DNA of 64,000 bases. Origin: Ahrensia sp. Its GTDB lineage: Bacteria > Pseudomonadota > Alphaproteobacteria > Rhizobiales > Rhizobiaceae. This document shows positions 9,164 to 18,153 of this stretch, piece by piece (position 1 is the stretch's first letter; the number at the start of each line of letters is the position of its first letter). The position numbers and the translations under genes were made by a program. The notes under the pieces were generated by a model, which was given only the letters and a program-made list of their open reading frames with translations, searched no databases and was not told where the DNA came from. The DNA is taken from contig PAKZ01000003.1 in assembly GCA_002706335.1 (NCBI GenBank), positions 62,001-126,000 on the forward strand, read 5' to 3'.

Positions 9164-9763
9164 ATGGCGCAAAAGGCGCTGATCGTCATCGACGTCCAGA
9201 ACGATTTCTGCCCCGGCGGCGAGCTCGCCGTGGAGAATGGCGACGAGATCGTGCCACTGGTCAATCACCTGATCGCCAGCCACGACCATGTGGTACTGAC
9301 GCAGGACTGGCATCCGGCGGGCCACTCGTCATTCGCTTCGCGGCACGAGGGCAAGGCGCCCTTCGAAACGATCGAGGTCTCCTACGGGCCGCAGACACTT
9401 TGGCCGGACCACTGCGTGCAGGGCTCGACGGGTTCGGAATTCCACCCCGAACTCGAATGGACCAGGGCGGAGATGGTGATCCGCAAGGGGTTCCGTCCGG
9501 AGATCGATTCCTATTCGGCCTTTTTCGAGAACGACCATGCGACGCCGACCGGGCTTTCCGGCTATCTGAAGGAGCGCGGCATCGCGGAAGTGGTGCTCGC
9601 CGGGCTGGCGACGGATTTCTGCGTCGGCTTCTCGGCGCTCGACGCGGTAACATGCGGGTTCAAGACGTCCGTCGTCATGCAGGCCTGCCGGGCGATCGAT
9701 CTCGACGGGTCGCTGGCCGCGATGACCGACAAGATGCGCGCCGCCGGCGTCCACCTTCTCTAG
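9164..9763 (+). CDS. pncA: Nicotinamidase
   Basis: A 199-residue isochorismatase-fold amidase that converts nicotinamide to nicotinate. The expected catalytic triad is visible: D10 (IDVQNDF), K108 (RKGF) and C153 (ATDFCVG). The metal site is D48, H50 (QDWHPAGH) and H83 (WPDHC). Gene order, with pncB starting 7 bp later, confirms the Preiss-Handler NAD salvage role. The ATG at 9164 follows a GGAGG site; an upstream in-frame ATG would add 18 unconserved residues. No NAD-dependent regulator (NrtR/NiaR) gene is visible beside it. Confidence 0.96.
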   Translation: MAQKALIVIDVQNDFCPGGELAVENGDEIVPLVNHLIASHDHVVLTQDWHPAGHSSFASRHEGKAPFETIEVSYGPQTLWPDHCVQGSTGSEFHPELEWTRAEMVIRKGFRPEIDSYSAFFENDHATPTGLSGYLKERGIAEVVLAGLATDFCVGFSALDAVTCGFKTSVVMQACRAIDLDGSLAAMTDKMRAAGVHLL

Positions 9764-9769
9764 GATTTA

Positions 9770-11083
9770 ATGATGGTTTTCCGCGTTCTCGATATCGCAA
9801 GGCGGGTCCACGATCACACCTGGAAGCTCGATCCGATCGTGCGCTCGCTGCTCGACACGGATTTCTACAAGCTGATGATGCTGCAGATGATCTGGAAGCT
9901 GCATCGCGATGTCGACGCGACCTTCTCGCTGATCAACCGCACGACCTCCATCCGTCTCGCGGACGAGATCGATATCGGCGAGTTGAGCGACCAGCTCGAT
10001 TACGCCCGCACGGTGCAACTGACCAAGAAGGAGCATATCTGGCTCGCCGGCAACTCGTTCTACGGGCGCAAGCAGATTTTCGAGCCGGAGTTTCTCACCT
10101 GGCTGGCCGATTTCCGGCTGCCGGATTACGAACTCTCGGTCAGGGACGGGCAATACCAGCTGGATTTTCACGGGCGATGGACGGACACCACGATGTGGGA
10201 GATTCCGGCGCTCGCCATCATCAATGAACTGCGCTCACGCGCGGCGATGCGCGGCATGGGACCGTTCGAGCTCGACGTGCTCTATGCGCGGGCGAAAGCG
10301 AAGATGTGGGAGAAGGTCGAGCGGCTGAAAAAGCTCGACGGGCTGTCGATCTCCGATTTCGGCACAAGGCGGCGGCATTCCTTCCTGTGGCAGCGCTGGT
10401 GCGTGCAGGCGCTGCAGGAGGGCATTCCGGACGCCTTTACCGGCACCTCCAACGTGCTGCTCGCCATGGACAACGACCTGGAAGCGGTCGGCACAAACGC
10501 GCATGAATTGCCGATGGTCTATGCGGCGCTGGCGGAGACCGACGCGGGCATCGCCGCGGCCAACTACAAGGTGCTGGAGGACTGGAACGCGCTTTATGGC
10601 GGCAATCTGCGCATCGTCCTGCCCGACACATACGGGACAGCCGCCTTCCTTCATGCCGCGCCGGACTGGGTCGCCGACTGGACCGGCTTCCGGCCGGATT
10701 CCGCCCCGCCGATCGAGGGCGGCGAGCGCATCATCGACTGGTGGAAGGAAAGGGGCCGCGACCCGACGCAGAAGATCCTGATCTTCTCGGACGGGTTGGA
10801 TGTCGACACGATCGTAAGCACGCACGAACATTTCAAGGGCAAGGTGCGGATGGCCTTCGGCTGGGGCACAAACCTGACAAACGATTTTGTCGACTGCGCG
10901 CCGCGCCGCAACGAGCAGCTGCGCGCCATCTCGCTGGTCTGCAAGGTGACCGAGGCGAATGGAAAACCGGCGGGGAAGCTGTCGGACAATCCGCGCAAGG
11001 CGACCGGCGATCCTGCGGAGATCGAGCGGTATCTGCGGATCTTCGGGACCGAGGAGCGGGTGGAGAAGGCGGTTTATATTTGA
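9770..11083 (+). CDS. pncB: Nicotinate phosphoribosyltransferase
   Basis: A 437-residue enzyme that joins nicotinate and PRPP to form nicotinate mononucleotide, using ATP. The N-terminal region ([19 protein letters not shown], then MLQMIWKLH) and the catalytic core ([11 protein letters not shown], where the His is autophosphorylated in the family) are typical. Length matches the proteobacterial PncB. It is 7 bp after pncA and so completes a two-gene salvage operon. Two ATG codons (9770 and 9773) are adjacent and cannot be told apart. The last conserved block, [11 protein letters not shown], is intact. Confidence 0.97.
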   Translation: MMVFRVLDIARRVHDHTWKLDPIVRSLLDTDFYKLMMLQMIWKLHRDVDATFSLINRTTSIRLADEIDIGELSDQLDYARTVQLTKKEHIWLAGNSFYGRKQIFEPEFLTWLADFRLPDYELSVRDGQYQLDFHGRWTDTTMWEIPALAIINELRSRAAMRGMGPFELDVLYARAKAKMWEKVERLKKLDGLSISDFGTRRRHSFLWQRWCVQALQEGIPDAFTGTSNVLLAMDNDLEAVGTNAHELPMVYAALAETDAGIAAANYKVLEDWNALYGGNLRIVLPDTYGTAAFLHAAPDWVADWTGFRPDSAPPIEGGERIIDWWKERGRDPTQKILIFSDGLDVDTIVSTHEHFKGKVRMAFGWGTNLTNDFVDCAPRRNEQLRAISLVCKVTEANGKPAGKLSDNPRKATGDPAEIERYLRIFGTEERVEKAVYI

Positions 11084-11472
11084 GGATAAACTGGAGCCTT
11101 TCCCCTCGCCCTTCGAGGCTCGCTGCGCTCGCACCTCAGGATGAGGGGAAAGGGGACTGCGCTCGTCTTCATCCTTTAGGTCAGCCCCGTGTCGGCGCCT
11201 CAGGATGAGGAAGGAGCGGTGCGTATCTTCACCCTCATCCTGAGGTGCGGAGCGAAGCGTAGCCTCGAAGGGCGAGGGTGAAGGGCTCTGCGTGTTCCAG
11301 AAAAGACGCGAGACCTTGCGGGAAAAGAGCGCGGCGTTAACATGCCCCCATCCCAAGGCGGCCTCGAAGGGCGAGGGGAAAGGGAACGGCGCTCATGTCC
11401 GCTGCATCGGGGAACTTGAAGAGCAGAACAAAGCGGATGTGAGTGTGACCAAGGTGGCAAGGAGACATTTCA
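11084..11472. repeat. Intergenic repeat cluster (about 390 bp, no gene)
   Basis: A mosaic of one repeat family. A copy at 11102-11148 reads CCCTCGCCCTTCGAGG ... CCTCAGGATGAGGGG. A near inverted copy lies at 11231-11280. Fragments lie at 11198-11210 (CCTCAGGATGAGG) and 11361-11378 (GCCTCGAAGGGCGAGGGG). The internal inverted repeats let the RNA fold into long hairpins. Such CTCGCCCTTCGAGG/CCTCAGGATGAG elements are scattered between genes of many Rhizobiales genomes. No open frame here has coding character. Confidence 0.8.
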
Positions 11473-12138
11473 TCAACGTCTGCTCACCCACCTAACACTG
11501 CTCAACAATTCATGCGCTTTGTGAGAAAGACTGGGCCAAAGTTGTTTCAGAGTGTGTCCGTCGTTCATCCAAGGCAACACCTTCTCCACCTCGCCCTCCG
11601 TCACCGTCTCGTCGGTGATCTCCAGGGTCACCGATTTCAGCCGGTAGCCGGGGCCGAAACTGGCGGCGAGGTCCGCCGGATCGACTTCGGCAACGGTGGT
11701 CGGGTCGGCGATGTCGGTGAAGGTGAAGGTGAAGGTGAAGGTGAAGGTGACTAATGTCGGCCACACCTCTCGCGGCAAGGGCCGCGTTTCGTGCAGCCGG
11801 GAGAGCCGTTGAGCCGTATCTTTTTGATCTCGCGAACCGTCCTCGTAGGTCCGCAGGCCGAGTGCGTAACTTTTCCAGTTTATGAGCGCGAATAGATAGC
11901 ACCCCGGCGCGACCTCGACGAAAGAGGCTTCGCCGCGCACATCTGAATCGACCCCGGTGGCACTGGCGAAATGCTGCCATTCGGCCAGCCAGTGCATCTT
12001 CATCGCGACAACACTGCCGCCCTTCACGACGCCGTTCGGCGTTTCGACCTCCAGCACCAGTTTCTGCCGCCACGTGTAGCGCTCACCGCAGCCGGCGAGC
12101 AGCGGGATCAGGGCAAGGATAATGAGGAAGCGTTTCAA
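11473..12138 (-). CDS. Lipoprotein with a Thr-Phe repeat tract
   Basis: A 221-residue protein with a lipoprotein signal (LLAGC, lipidated Cys17). It has no domain I can name. A Thr-Phe dipeptide tract (about residues 130-140) is encoded by nearly six copies of a 6-bp unit at 11716-11750. The sequence around it alternates polar and aromatic residues, consistent with beta-strands. The region before it (SYALGLRTYEDG) and after it is globular. Codon use looks similar to the neighbouring genes. Its long upstream gap and repeat-rich downstream gap suggest it is transcribed alone. Confidence 0.7.
   Translation of the reverse strand: MKRFLIILALIPLLAGCGERYTWRQKLVLEVETPNGVVKGGSVVAMKMHWLAEWQHFASATGVDSDVRGEASFVEVAPGCYLFALINWKSYALGLRTYEDGSRDQKDTAQRLSRLHETRPLPREVWPTLVTFTFTFTFTFTDIADPTTVAEVDPADLAASFGPGYRLKSVTLEITDETVTEGEVEKVLPWMNDGHTLKQLWPSLSHKAHELLSSVRWVSRR
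11716..11750. repeat. Hexanucleotide microsatellite (GGTGAA)n
   Basis: Five full copies of GGTGAA plus a partial copy lie in frame inside the lipoprotein gene, giving (Thr-Phe)n on the minus strand. Copy-number change would keep the reading frame. Confidence 0.95.
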
Positions 12139-12333
12139 ACCGACCGTGCTTTGCTAGGATCCCTGCAACTTTCGATAGTAAACACCGTAGGAGCGAAGCA
12201 CGTATAAATTGCTAATCCGGTGGGTAAAATCCGCGCTTGCCTCGGCTGTGCGCGGTGCGCGATCGAACCGGCTGGACAATCCCGCGGGGCTGTGAGAGGT
12301 CAGGCTGCCCTCCAATCCATCACGATCCAACCC

Positions 12334-12783
12334 ATGTCACACCTGCTCTATCTTGAGGATTTCCTTGTCGGCCAGCGCTTCGACGCGGGCGGGTTTTCGC
12401 TCGATGCGGAGCAGATCATAGGTTTCGCGTCGCAATACGATCCGCAGCCGTTTCATACCGACGAGGAGGCCGCCAAGGGCAGTTTCTTCGGCGGGCTGGC
12501 GGCGAGCGGCTGGCAGGTTGCGTGCCTGACGATGAAGCAGATGATCGTGGCGGGGCCCAAGGTCGGGGGCGGGCAGATTGGCGCCGGCGGCGAGATCAAA
12601 TGGCCGCGGCCGACGCGGCCCGGCGACGTGCTGACGGTCTCCTGCGAGGTTCTGGACGTCAAGCCGTCGCGCTCGAAGCCTGACCGCGGCTTTGTCACGC
12701 TGCGCACAGAGACGAAAAACCAGAACGGCGAGACGGTCTACGTCTTCACCTGCCAGACGCTGGTCTTCAGGCGGCCCGGATAG
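12334..12783 (+). CDS. MaoC family dehydratase (hotdog fold)
   Basis: A 149-residue MaoC-like hotdog protein, related to (R)-specific enoyl-CoA hydratases. It has the family's FASQYDPQPFHTDEEAAKGSFFGGLAASG region (residues about 31-59), including the Asp and His (D36, H41) used for hydration, and a GGEIKWPRPTRPGDVLT strand. Substrate is not evident; acyl-CoA is assumed from the family. The ATG at 12334 precedes the conserved LYLEDFLVGQRF start. It is followed by a second hotdog enzyme, the thioesterase at 12903, with 119 bp between. Confidence 0.87.
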   Translation: MSHLLYLEDFLVGQRFDAGGFSLDAEQIIGFASQYDPQPFHTDEEAAKGSFFGGLAASGWQVACLTMKQMIVAGPKVGGGQIGAGGEIKWPRPTRPGDVLTVSCEVLDVKPSRSKPDRGFVTLRTETKNQNGETVYVFTCQTLVFRRPG

Positions 12784-12902
12784 ACACGCGTCAGCAAACC
12801 CGTTGCAGGTCTGCGAGTTTGCCTGATCGCTCCGCTTTCTCGCCACTCGACTTCCTTTTACGTAAACGTTACTGAAGCGGCATCGATACGAAGAGGCGAT
12901 CC

Positions 12903-13400
12903 ATGAACCTGATTTTCCGGCTGATCTGGGTGATCCTGACCGCACGGGGCCGAGGGCGGATGGAGACGACGGATGAAGGCCGGTTTTCGCTGCGCTGCTG
13001 GCCGAACGATCTCGATTCGAATTTCCACATGAACAACGGCCGCTACATGACCGTCATGGATCTGGGGCGGCTCGACCTGATCCTGCGGACGGGGCTGTGG
13101 CGGGTTATGCGGGAGCGAAAATGGTATCCCGTGGTGGGGTCCGCGAAGATCACCTTCCGCCGTTCGGTCAATGTCTTCGAGGCCTTCGAACTGACCACGC
13201 AGATCCTCGGATGGGACGAGAAGTGGCTCTATATCGAGCACCGGATGGAGCGCGGTGGCAAGCTGCTCGCGGTCGGCCACATCAAGGGGCTGTTCCTGTC
13301 GCCCGAGGGCAAGGTGCCGATGACGGATCTCGCCGCGGCGGCCGGCCATGACGGCCCCTCGCCGGAGGTCGATCCGGACATCGTCGCAGCGCTGGCGTGA
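12903..13400 (+). CDS. Acyl-CoA thioesterase-like protein (hotdog fold)
   Basis: A 165-residue hotdog protein. The N-terminal 20 residues are hydrophobic and basic and could associate with membrane. The domain reads LRCWPNDLDSNFHMNNGRYMTVMDLGRLDLILRTG, matching the thioesterase family in which the Asp-xx-xx-HMNNxxY segment forms the active site. The likely role is hydrolysis of an acyl-CoA thioester, but the substrate is unknown. Its closeness to a MaoC protein suggests a shared fatty-acyl context, although each could be independent. Confidence 0.82.
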   Translation: MNLIFRLIWVILTARGRGRMETTDEGRFSLRCWPNDLDSNFHMNNGRYMTVMDLGRLDLILRTGLWRVMRERKWYPVVGSAKITFRRSVNVFEAFELTTQILGWDEKWLYIEHRMERGGKLLAVGHIKGLFLSPEGKVPMTDLAAAAGHDGPSPEVDPDIVAALA

Positions 13401-13483
13401 AGTCGGTTCAGAAAGGGAGAGTATTGGGCCGCGCCATTCCGGGAAAGCAAGAATCTGCGAGTGCGGAATAAGGGAATCGTAAT

Positions 13484-15364
13484 GTGGATGTGGTGTCTTA
13501 TTCACTACAACGGCTCAAGACACACATGGATTTACAGGCTCAACTCAAGCTTTCCGCCTTTCAGGGGCTTATTTTGGAAGCCGTTGCGACGGACAAGGAT
13601 TTCGACACGGTGGCCGATCTCCTGTGCCGTGAAGCCCAACGGCTCTCGAACGGGGCGATATGCACGATCGCACGGATCGACGCCAACGGGCTCATCCGGC
13701 CGGTCTCCTCGCCAAGCCTGCCAGAGAGCTATGCCAAAGCGCTGGACGGGACGCCCATCGGTCCCGAAGTCGGCTCCTGCGGGACCGCCGCCTATTTCGG
13801 TGTGCCGGTACAGACAACGGATATCGACGCCGATCCGAAGTGGCAGCCCTATCTGGGGCTGGCCCAACCACTGGGGCTGAAAGCCTGCTGGTCCAGCCCG
13901 ATCAAGACCCGCGACGGACGCGTGGTCGCCACCTTCGCCTTCTATTTCAGGACGAAGCGCGGCGCGACCGAGATCGAGCGCGAACTGGTGAGCCGCGCGG
14001 TGCATCTGTGTGCGCTTGCCTATGAACACACCGAGATCAACGCCCGCAACGAGTTCCTCGCCTATCGCGACCAGCTGACGGGGCTCGGCAACCGCCGCTC
14101 CTTCGACACGGCCCTCGCTGAGCATGCGGCAGCGGGCAAACCCTTCGGATTGCTGCTGGTCGATATCGACAATCTCAAGATCGTCAATGACAGCCTCGGT
14201 CATGCCTGCGGCGACGTGCTGATCAACGCGGTCGCGGAGAAACTGCGGGATCTGTGCGAAGACAGCTGCGCGTTTCGCATGGGCGGCGACGAATTCGCGG
14301 TCATCGCCACGAAGGCGGACAGCGCCGAGACGCTGAAGGCGATGGCGCAGTCAATCCTCGAAACCGCCACAGCGCCGGTCGAGGCGCGGGGAAGCGTGCT
14401 GGTTCCGGGCGTGACGATCGGCGGCGTGCTCGCCGGAACGGACGGGATCGGGCCGGACGAGCTGCGCCAGAATGCCGACCTGGCGCTCTATCACGCCAAG
14501 GAGACAAACCGCGGCGACTTCCTGCGGTTCGACCCGATGCACAAGACGGCGATCATCCGCCGCCTCGACCAGTCGCGCGACCTCGCGGAAGCGCTCGACG
14601 AGGACCGGGTCATGCCGTACTTCCAGCCGGTTGTGCGCCTGGATACGGGCAAGATCTGCGGCGTCGAGGCGCTGGCGCGCATACGCAGCCGGGACGGCCG
14701 GGTCATCGAGGCCGCCGACTTCCATCTGGCATTTTCCGATTCAAGAAACGCCTCGCGGCTGACGGCGCGCATGCTGGAACTCGCGGCCGATGCGTTCCAG
14801 ACATGGCAGTCCGAGGATCTGCCCATCGAACATATGGCGCTGAACCTGTCGATGGCCGATTTCCAGACCGGCGATCTCGATGAGAGGCTGGCCGAGGCAT
14901 TCGGCAGCCGCGGCATCGCATTACACCATCTGAATCTCGAAGTGACGGAATCGGTGCTGATGGAAACCCATATCGTGAGGCCGATCGACAATCTGCGCCG
15001 ACGAGGCGTCACCGTGGCGCTCGACGATTTCGGGACGGGCTTCGCCTCGCTCACACATCTGGTGAACTTCCCGGTCGACGCGATCAAGATCGACCGCTCC
15101 TTCGTCGAACGGTTCCTGACCGACCGTCCGAGCGCGGCGATCGTCGAAGCACTGACGGATATCGGCCGAAAGATCGGCCTGGAGATCGTCGCGGAGGGCG
15201 TCGAGACGGTCGAACAGGCCAACCGGCTGACGGCACTGGGATGCCAGTATGGTCAGGGTTACCTGTTCGCCCGCCCGCTGGACGCAGCCGCCATCACGCA
15301 ATTGCTGCGCGTCGGCCTGGCGGGGCACGCCGTGCGGCCGACGGAAGGCCGCAAAACGGCCTGA
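13484..15364 (+). CDS. GAF-GGDEF-EAL cyclic-di-GMP signalling protein
   Basis: A 626-residue cytoplasmic protein with three domains. A GAF sensor (about 15-180) has a GSCGTAAYFGVPVQ and LKACWSSPI core. A diguanylate cyclase domain has intact GGDEF (about residues 267-271). A phosphodiesterase domain has EAL (about 395) and its other conserved residues (LNLEVTES, ALDDFGTGF, IKIDRS, VAEGVET). Both active sites look competent, so the protein could make or break c-di-GMP depending on the GAF signal. No RxxD inhibitory site precedes GGDEF. Start is GTG 13484; ATG 13526 is an alternative. Confidence 0.93.
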   Translation: MDVVSYSLQRLKTHMDLQAQLKLSAFQGLILEAVATDKDFDTVADLLCREAQRLSNGAICTIARIDANGLIRPVSSPSLPESYAKALDGTPIGPEVGSCGTAAYFGVPVQTTDIDADPKWQPYLGLAQPLGLKACWSSPIKTRDGRVVATFAFYFRTKRGATEIERELVSRAVHLCALAYEHTEINARNEFLAYRDQLTGLGNRRSFDTALAEHAAAGKPFGLLLVDIDNLKIVNDSLGHACGDVLINAVAEKLRDLCEDSCAFRMGGDEFAVIATKADSAETLKAMAQSILETATAPVEARGSVLVPGVTIGGVLAGTDGIGPDELRQNADLALYHAKETNRGDFLRFDPMHKTAIIRRLDQSRDLAEALDEDRVMPYFQPVVRLDTGKICGVEALARIRSRDGRVIEAADFHLAFSDSRNASRLTARMLELAADAFQTWQSEDLPIEHMALNLSMADFQTGDLDERLAEAFGSRGIALHHLNLEVTESVLMETHIVRPIDNLRRRGVTVALDDFGTGFASLTHLVNFPVDAIKIDRSFVERFLTDRPSAAIVEALTDIGRKIGLEIVAEGVETVEQANRLTALGCQYGQGYLFARPLDAAAITQLLRVGLAGHAVRPTEGRKTA

Positions 15365-15382
15365 GCGTCAAGACCCGTCTTG

Positions 15383-16426
15383 TTACAAGGGGATCGGGAA
15401 GCGCTTATAGGTCTCCGCAATATCGTCAAGAGCGGCATCCGACAGGTCTAGGTCGACCGACGCGATGTTCGATTTCAACTGGTCCATCTTGGTCGCGCCA
15501 ATGATCACGGCGGTGGTGAAGGGCCGCGACAGGACGAAGGCGATGGCCATCTGCGCCGGGTCCAGGCCGTGTTTCGAAGCGATATCGAGATAGGCCTCGA
15601 TCGCCGGTTTCGAGCGTTCGGTGTAGCGGCCGTTGAGATCGGGCTGGACCGACATGCGCGCGCCGGCGGGTATGTCTCCGCCGCGATACTTGCCCGACAG
15701 CGAACCGGACGCCGTCGAGGTATAGGCAAGCAGGCCGACATCCTCATGGGCGGCGACCTCGGCCATGTCGAGATCGAAGATGCGGTGCAGCAGCGAATAT
15801 TCGTTCTGCACCGAAACGACGCGCGGCAGACCCTTTTCCTTGGCGAGGCGCAGATAGTTCATCGTGCCCCATGCGGTCTCGTTGGAGAGGCCCATGTGAC
15901 GGGCCTTGCCTTCCCTGACGAGCGCATCCATCGTCTCCAGCGCCTCGAGGAAATCGTCCAGCGCCTTGTCGCCGTCATGGGTATGCGGCGCCCATTTCCA
16001 GGATTGGCGGAAATGATAGGACCCTCGGTTCGGCCAGTGGAGCTGATAGAGATCGATATAATCGGTCCTCAGGCGCTGCAGCGAGCGTTCGCAGGCGCGG
16101 CGAATCTTGGCGGCGGAGATCGGCGCGCCCTCGTCGATGTTCTTGTTACCGACGCCGGCGACCTTGGTGGCGAGAATGATATCGTCGCGCTTGCCGCGTT
16201 TCTCGAGCCATGTGCCGATGATGCGCTCGGTATCGCCGGAATTCTTCGGCGTGGCGGGGGTGGTTGGATAGGCTTCGGCGGTGTCGAAGAAATTGACGCC
16301 TTGCGAAACGGCGTAATCCATCTGTTCGTGGCCTTCGGCTTCCGAGTTCTGCGATCCCCAGGTCATAGTGCCGAGGCAGATCGCGCTCACGTCCAGGCCG
16401 GTGCGGCCAAGCTTGCGGTATTTCAT
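15383..16426 (-). CDS. Aldo/keto reductase (Tas-like)
   Basis: A 347-residue NADPH-dependent aldo/keto reductase. The catalytic tetrad is visible: Asp (NFFDTAEAYP) and Tyr from the same segment, Lys (ILATKVAG) and His (YQLHWPNRG). Length and the TPATPKNSGDTERIIGTWLEK insertion match the Tas subgroup, an enzyme class of broad carbonyl substrate range. The C-terminal cofactor-binding segment is present. It ends 18 bp from the convergent GGDEF-EAL gene. No neighbour suggests a substrate. Confidence 0.93.
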   Translation of the reverse strand: MKYRKLGRTGLDVSAICLGTMTWGSQNSEAEGHEQMDYAVSQGVNFFDTAEAYPTTPATPKNSGDTERIIGTWLEKRGKRDDIILATKVAGVGNKNIDEGAPISAAKIRRACERSLQRLRTDYIDLYQLHWPNRGSYHFRQSWKWAPHTHDGDKALDDFLEALETMDALVREGKARHMGLSNETAWGTMNYLRLAKEKGLPRVVSVQNEYSLLHRIFDLDMAEVAAHEDVGLLAYTSTASGSLSGKYRGGDIPAGARMSVQPDLNGRYTERSKPAIEAYLDIASKHGLDPAQMAIAFVLSRPFTTAVIIGATKMDQLKSNIASVDLDLSDAALDDIAETYKRFPIPL

Positions 16427-16745
16427 GGAAAAGGATCCGGATTGGTCTTCTGGAAGGGACAGAATGTCTCTCCATCAGTATAGGGCGGGATGCACCGGGC
16501 GCAACCGGGCGAGGTCAGTCCCCGCCGACGCGGATTCCTCGAAGGGGACGATCGACGATTTTCGGCTTCATCGCGCCGGTCGTGCCTGGCATGTTCTTCG
16601 GAATGAAAAAGCGCGCGGCAGAGGCCTGGGATTGAGTTCCGAAACGCGTAATCCGTGAAACCGCCTCGTTTCGGACCTATATCAAGGGTCCGGACGGGCG
16701 CGACGCCGCTTTCTCTCCGGGTTGCATTGACGTAGGATTACAACC
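16427..16745. other. Intergenic region without recognised genes
   Basis: This 319-bp divergent gap between the aldo/keto reductase and the P450 gene holds no coding-like frame. No terminator, RNA gene or repeat was recognised. It should include the promoters of both flanking genes, but no clear -35/-10 pair stands out. Confidence 0.6.
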
Positions 16746-18134
16746 ATGGATATCCAGCCTCAACCCTTCGTGCCTCCTCACCCGACACCGCGCAACCGGC
16801 CGCCGACCAGCCTTGAGCTGATCCGGACCTCGATGCGCAACCCGCTCGAGATCTGGGGCGAGCCGTCCTACCGGCAGCCACATATCTCGGTGCGCTTCCT
16901 CGCCGACAATGTGCTGATCGCCAACCACCCCGAACTGATCCGCCACATCCTCGTCGACAATGTGAAGAACTACCGCATGGCGCGGGTGCGTCAGCTGATC
17001 CTGCGGCCGATCCTGCGCGAAGGGCTGCTGACAGCGGAAGGCGAGGTGTGGAAACGCTCGCGCAAGGCGATGGCCCCCGTATTCACGCCGCGCCACATCC
17101 ACGGATTCGCTGAGATGATGAAGGCGAGGACCGAGAGCTTTCTCGATCGCTACCGCGATGGCGCGGGCAAGGTTCACGACGTGTCGACCGACATGACCCA
17201 ACTGACCTATGAGGTTCTGGCCTATACGCTGTTTTCCGGCGACATCGCCGGCGACGACACGGATTTCGCCGAAGATGTCGACCGGCTGCTGTCGACCATG
17301 GGCAGGGTCGATCCGCTCGATCTCCTCAAGGCGCCGGAATGGCTGCCGCGCCTGCAGAGGCTGCGCGGGCGGCCGGTGCTGGAGAAATTCCGCGGCATCG
17401 TGCGCGCCACGATCGACCAGCCCCGCACCCGGATGGCGACCGATCCCGATGGCGTGCCGGAGGATTTCGTGACGCTGCTGTTGAACGCCGAGGGGCCGGA
17501 CGGTCTCAGCGCGGCGGAGATCGAGGACAATCTGATCCCCTTCATCGGCGCCGGCCACGAGACGACGGCGCGGGCGCTCGGCTGGACGCTCTATTGCCTC
17601 GCCAATGCGCCGCATGAACGGGCGCTGGTGGAAGAGGAAATCGACGCCGTGACGGCGGACAACCCGCCGCCGGTCGAATGGCTGGACAGGATGCCGAGGA
17701 CGCGCGCGGCCTTCGAGGAGGCGATGCGGCTCTACCCGCCGGCGCCGTCGATAAACCGCGAACCCATGGAAGACGACACGGTGACGCTGAAGGACGGGAC
17801 GCGCATCGACATTCCGAAGGGCGCGACCGTGCTGGTGATGCCTTGGGTGCTGCACCGACACCAGCTCTACTGGGAAGAGCCAAACGCCTTCATGCCGTCG
17901 CGCTTCTGGCCGGAAAACAGGGATCGGATCGACCGGTTCCAGTATCTGCCCTTCGGGGCCGGGCCGCGCATCTGCATCGGCGCGACCTTCGCGCTGCAGG
18001 AAGCGGTGATCGCGCTGGCGCTGATCCTCAAGGAATTCCGCTTCGAGCCGACGCCTGGGCTCAACCCATGGCCGGTGCAGAAACTGACCGTGCAGGCACA
18101 GAACGGACTGCCAATGCGGGTGGTTCGGCGGTAG
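16746..18134 (+). CDS. Cytochrome P450
   Basis: A 462-residue soluble bacterial P450. The oxygen-activating I-helix motif AGHETT, the ExxR motif (EEAMR) and the haem-binding loop FGAGPRICIG (with Cys410 as axial ligand) are complete. The overall layout resembles CYP families that hydroxylate fatty acids or terpenoids, but the substrate cannot be read from sequence. No ferredoxin or ferredoxin reductase gene is adjacent, so electrons would come from elsewhere. The next gene starts 20 bp after, but it is a SUKH-like gene unrelated in function. Confidence 0.96.
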   Translation: MDIQPQPFVPPHPTPRNRPPTSLELIRTSMRNPLEIWGEPSYRQPHISVRFLADNVLIANHPELIRHILVDNVKNYRMARVRQLILRPILREGLLTAEGEVWKRSRKAMAPVFTPRHIHGFAEMMKARTESFLDRYRDGAGKVHDVSTDMTQLTYEVLAYTLFSGDIAGDDTDFAEDVDRLLSTMGRVDPLDLLKAPEWLPRLQRLRGRPVLEKFRGIVRATIDQPRTRMATDPDGVPEDFVTLLLNAEGPDGLSAAEIEDNLIPFIGAGHETTARALGWTLYCLANAPHERALVEEEIDAVTADNPPPVEWLDRMPRTRAAFEEAMRLYPPAPSINREPMEDDTVTLKDGTRIDIPKGATVLVMPWVLHRHQLYWEEPNAFMPSRFWPENRDRIDRFQYLPFGAGPRICIGATFALQEAVIALALILKEFRFEPTPGLNPWPVQKLTVQAQNGLPMRVVRR

Positions 18135-18153
18135 GAATCAGGAAGATAATTCA

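Noticed and set aside
11716..11750. Tandem repeat considered as a CRISPR-like array
   Set aside because: Units are only 6 bp and contiguous without spacers, and they lie in a coding frame.
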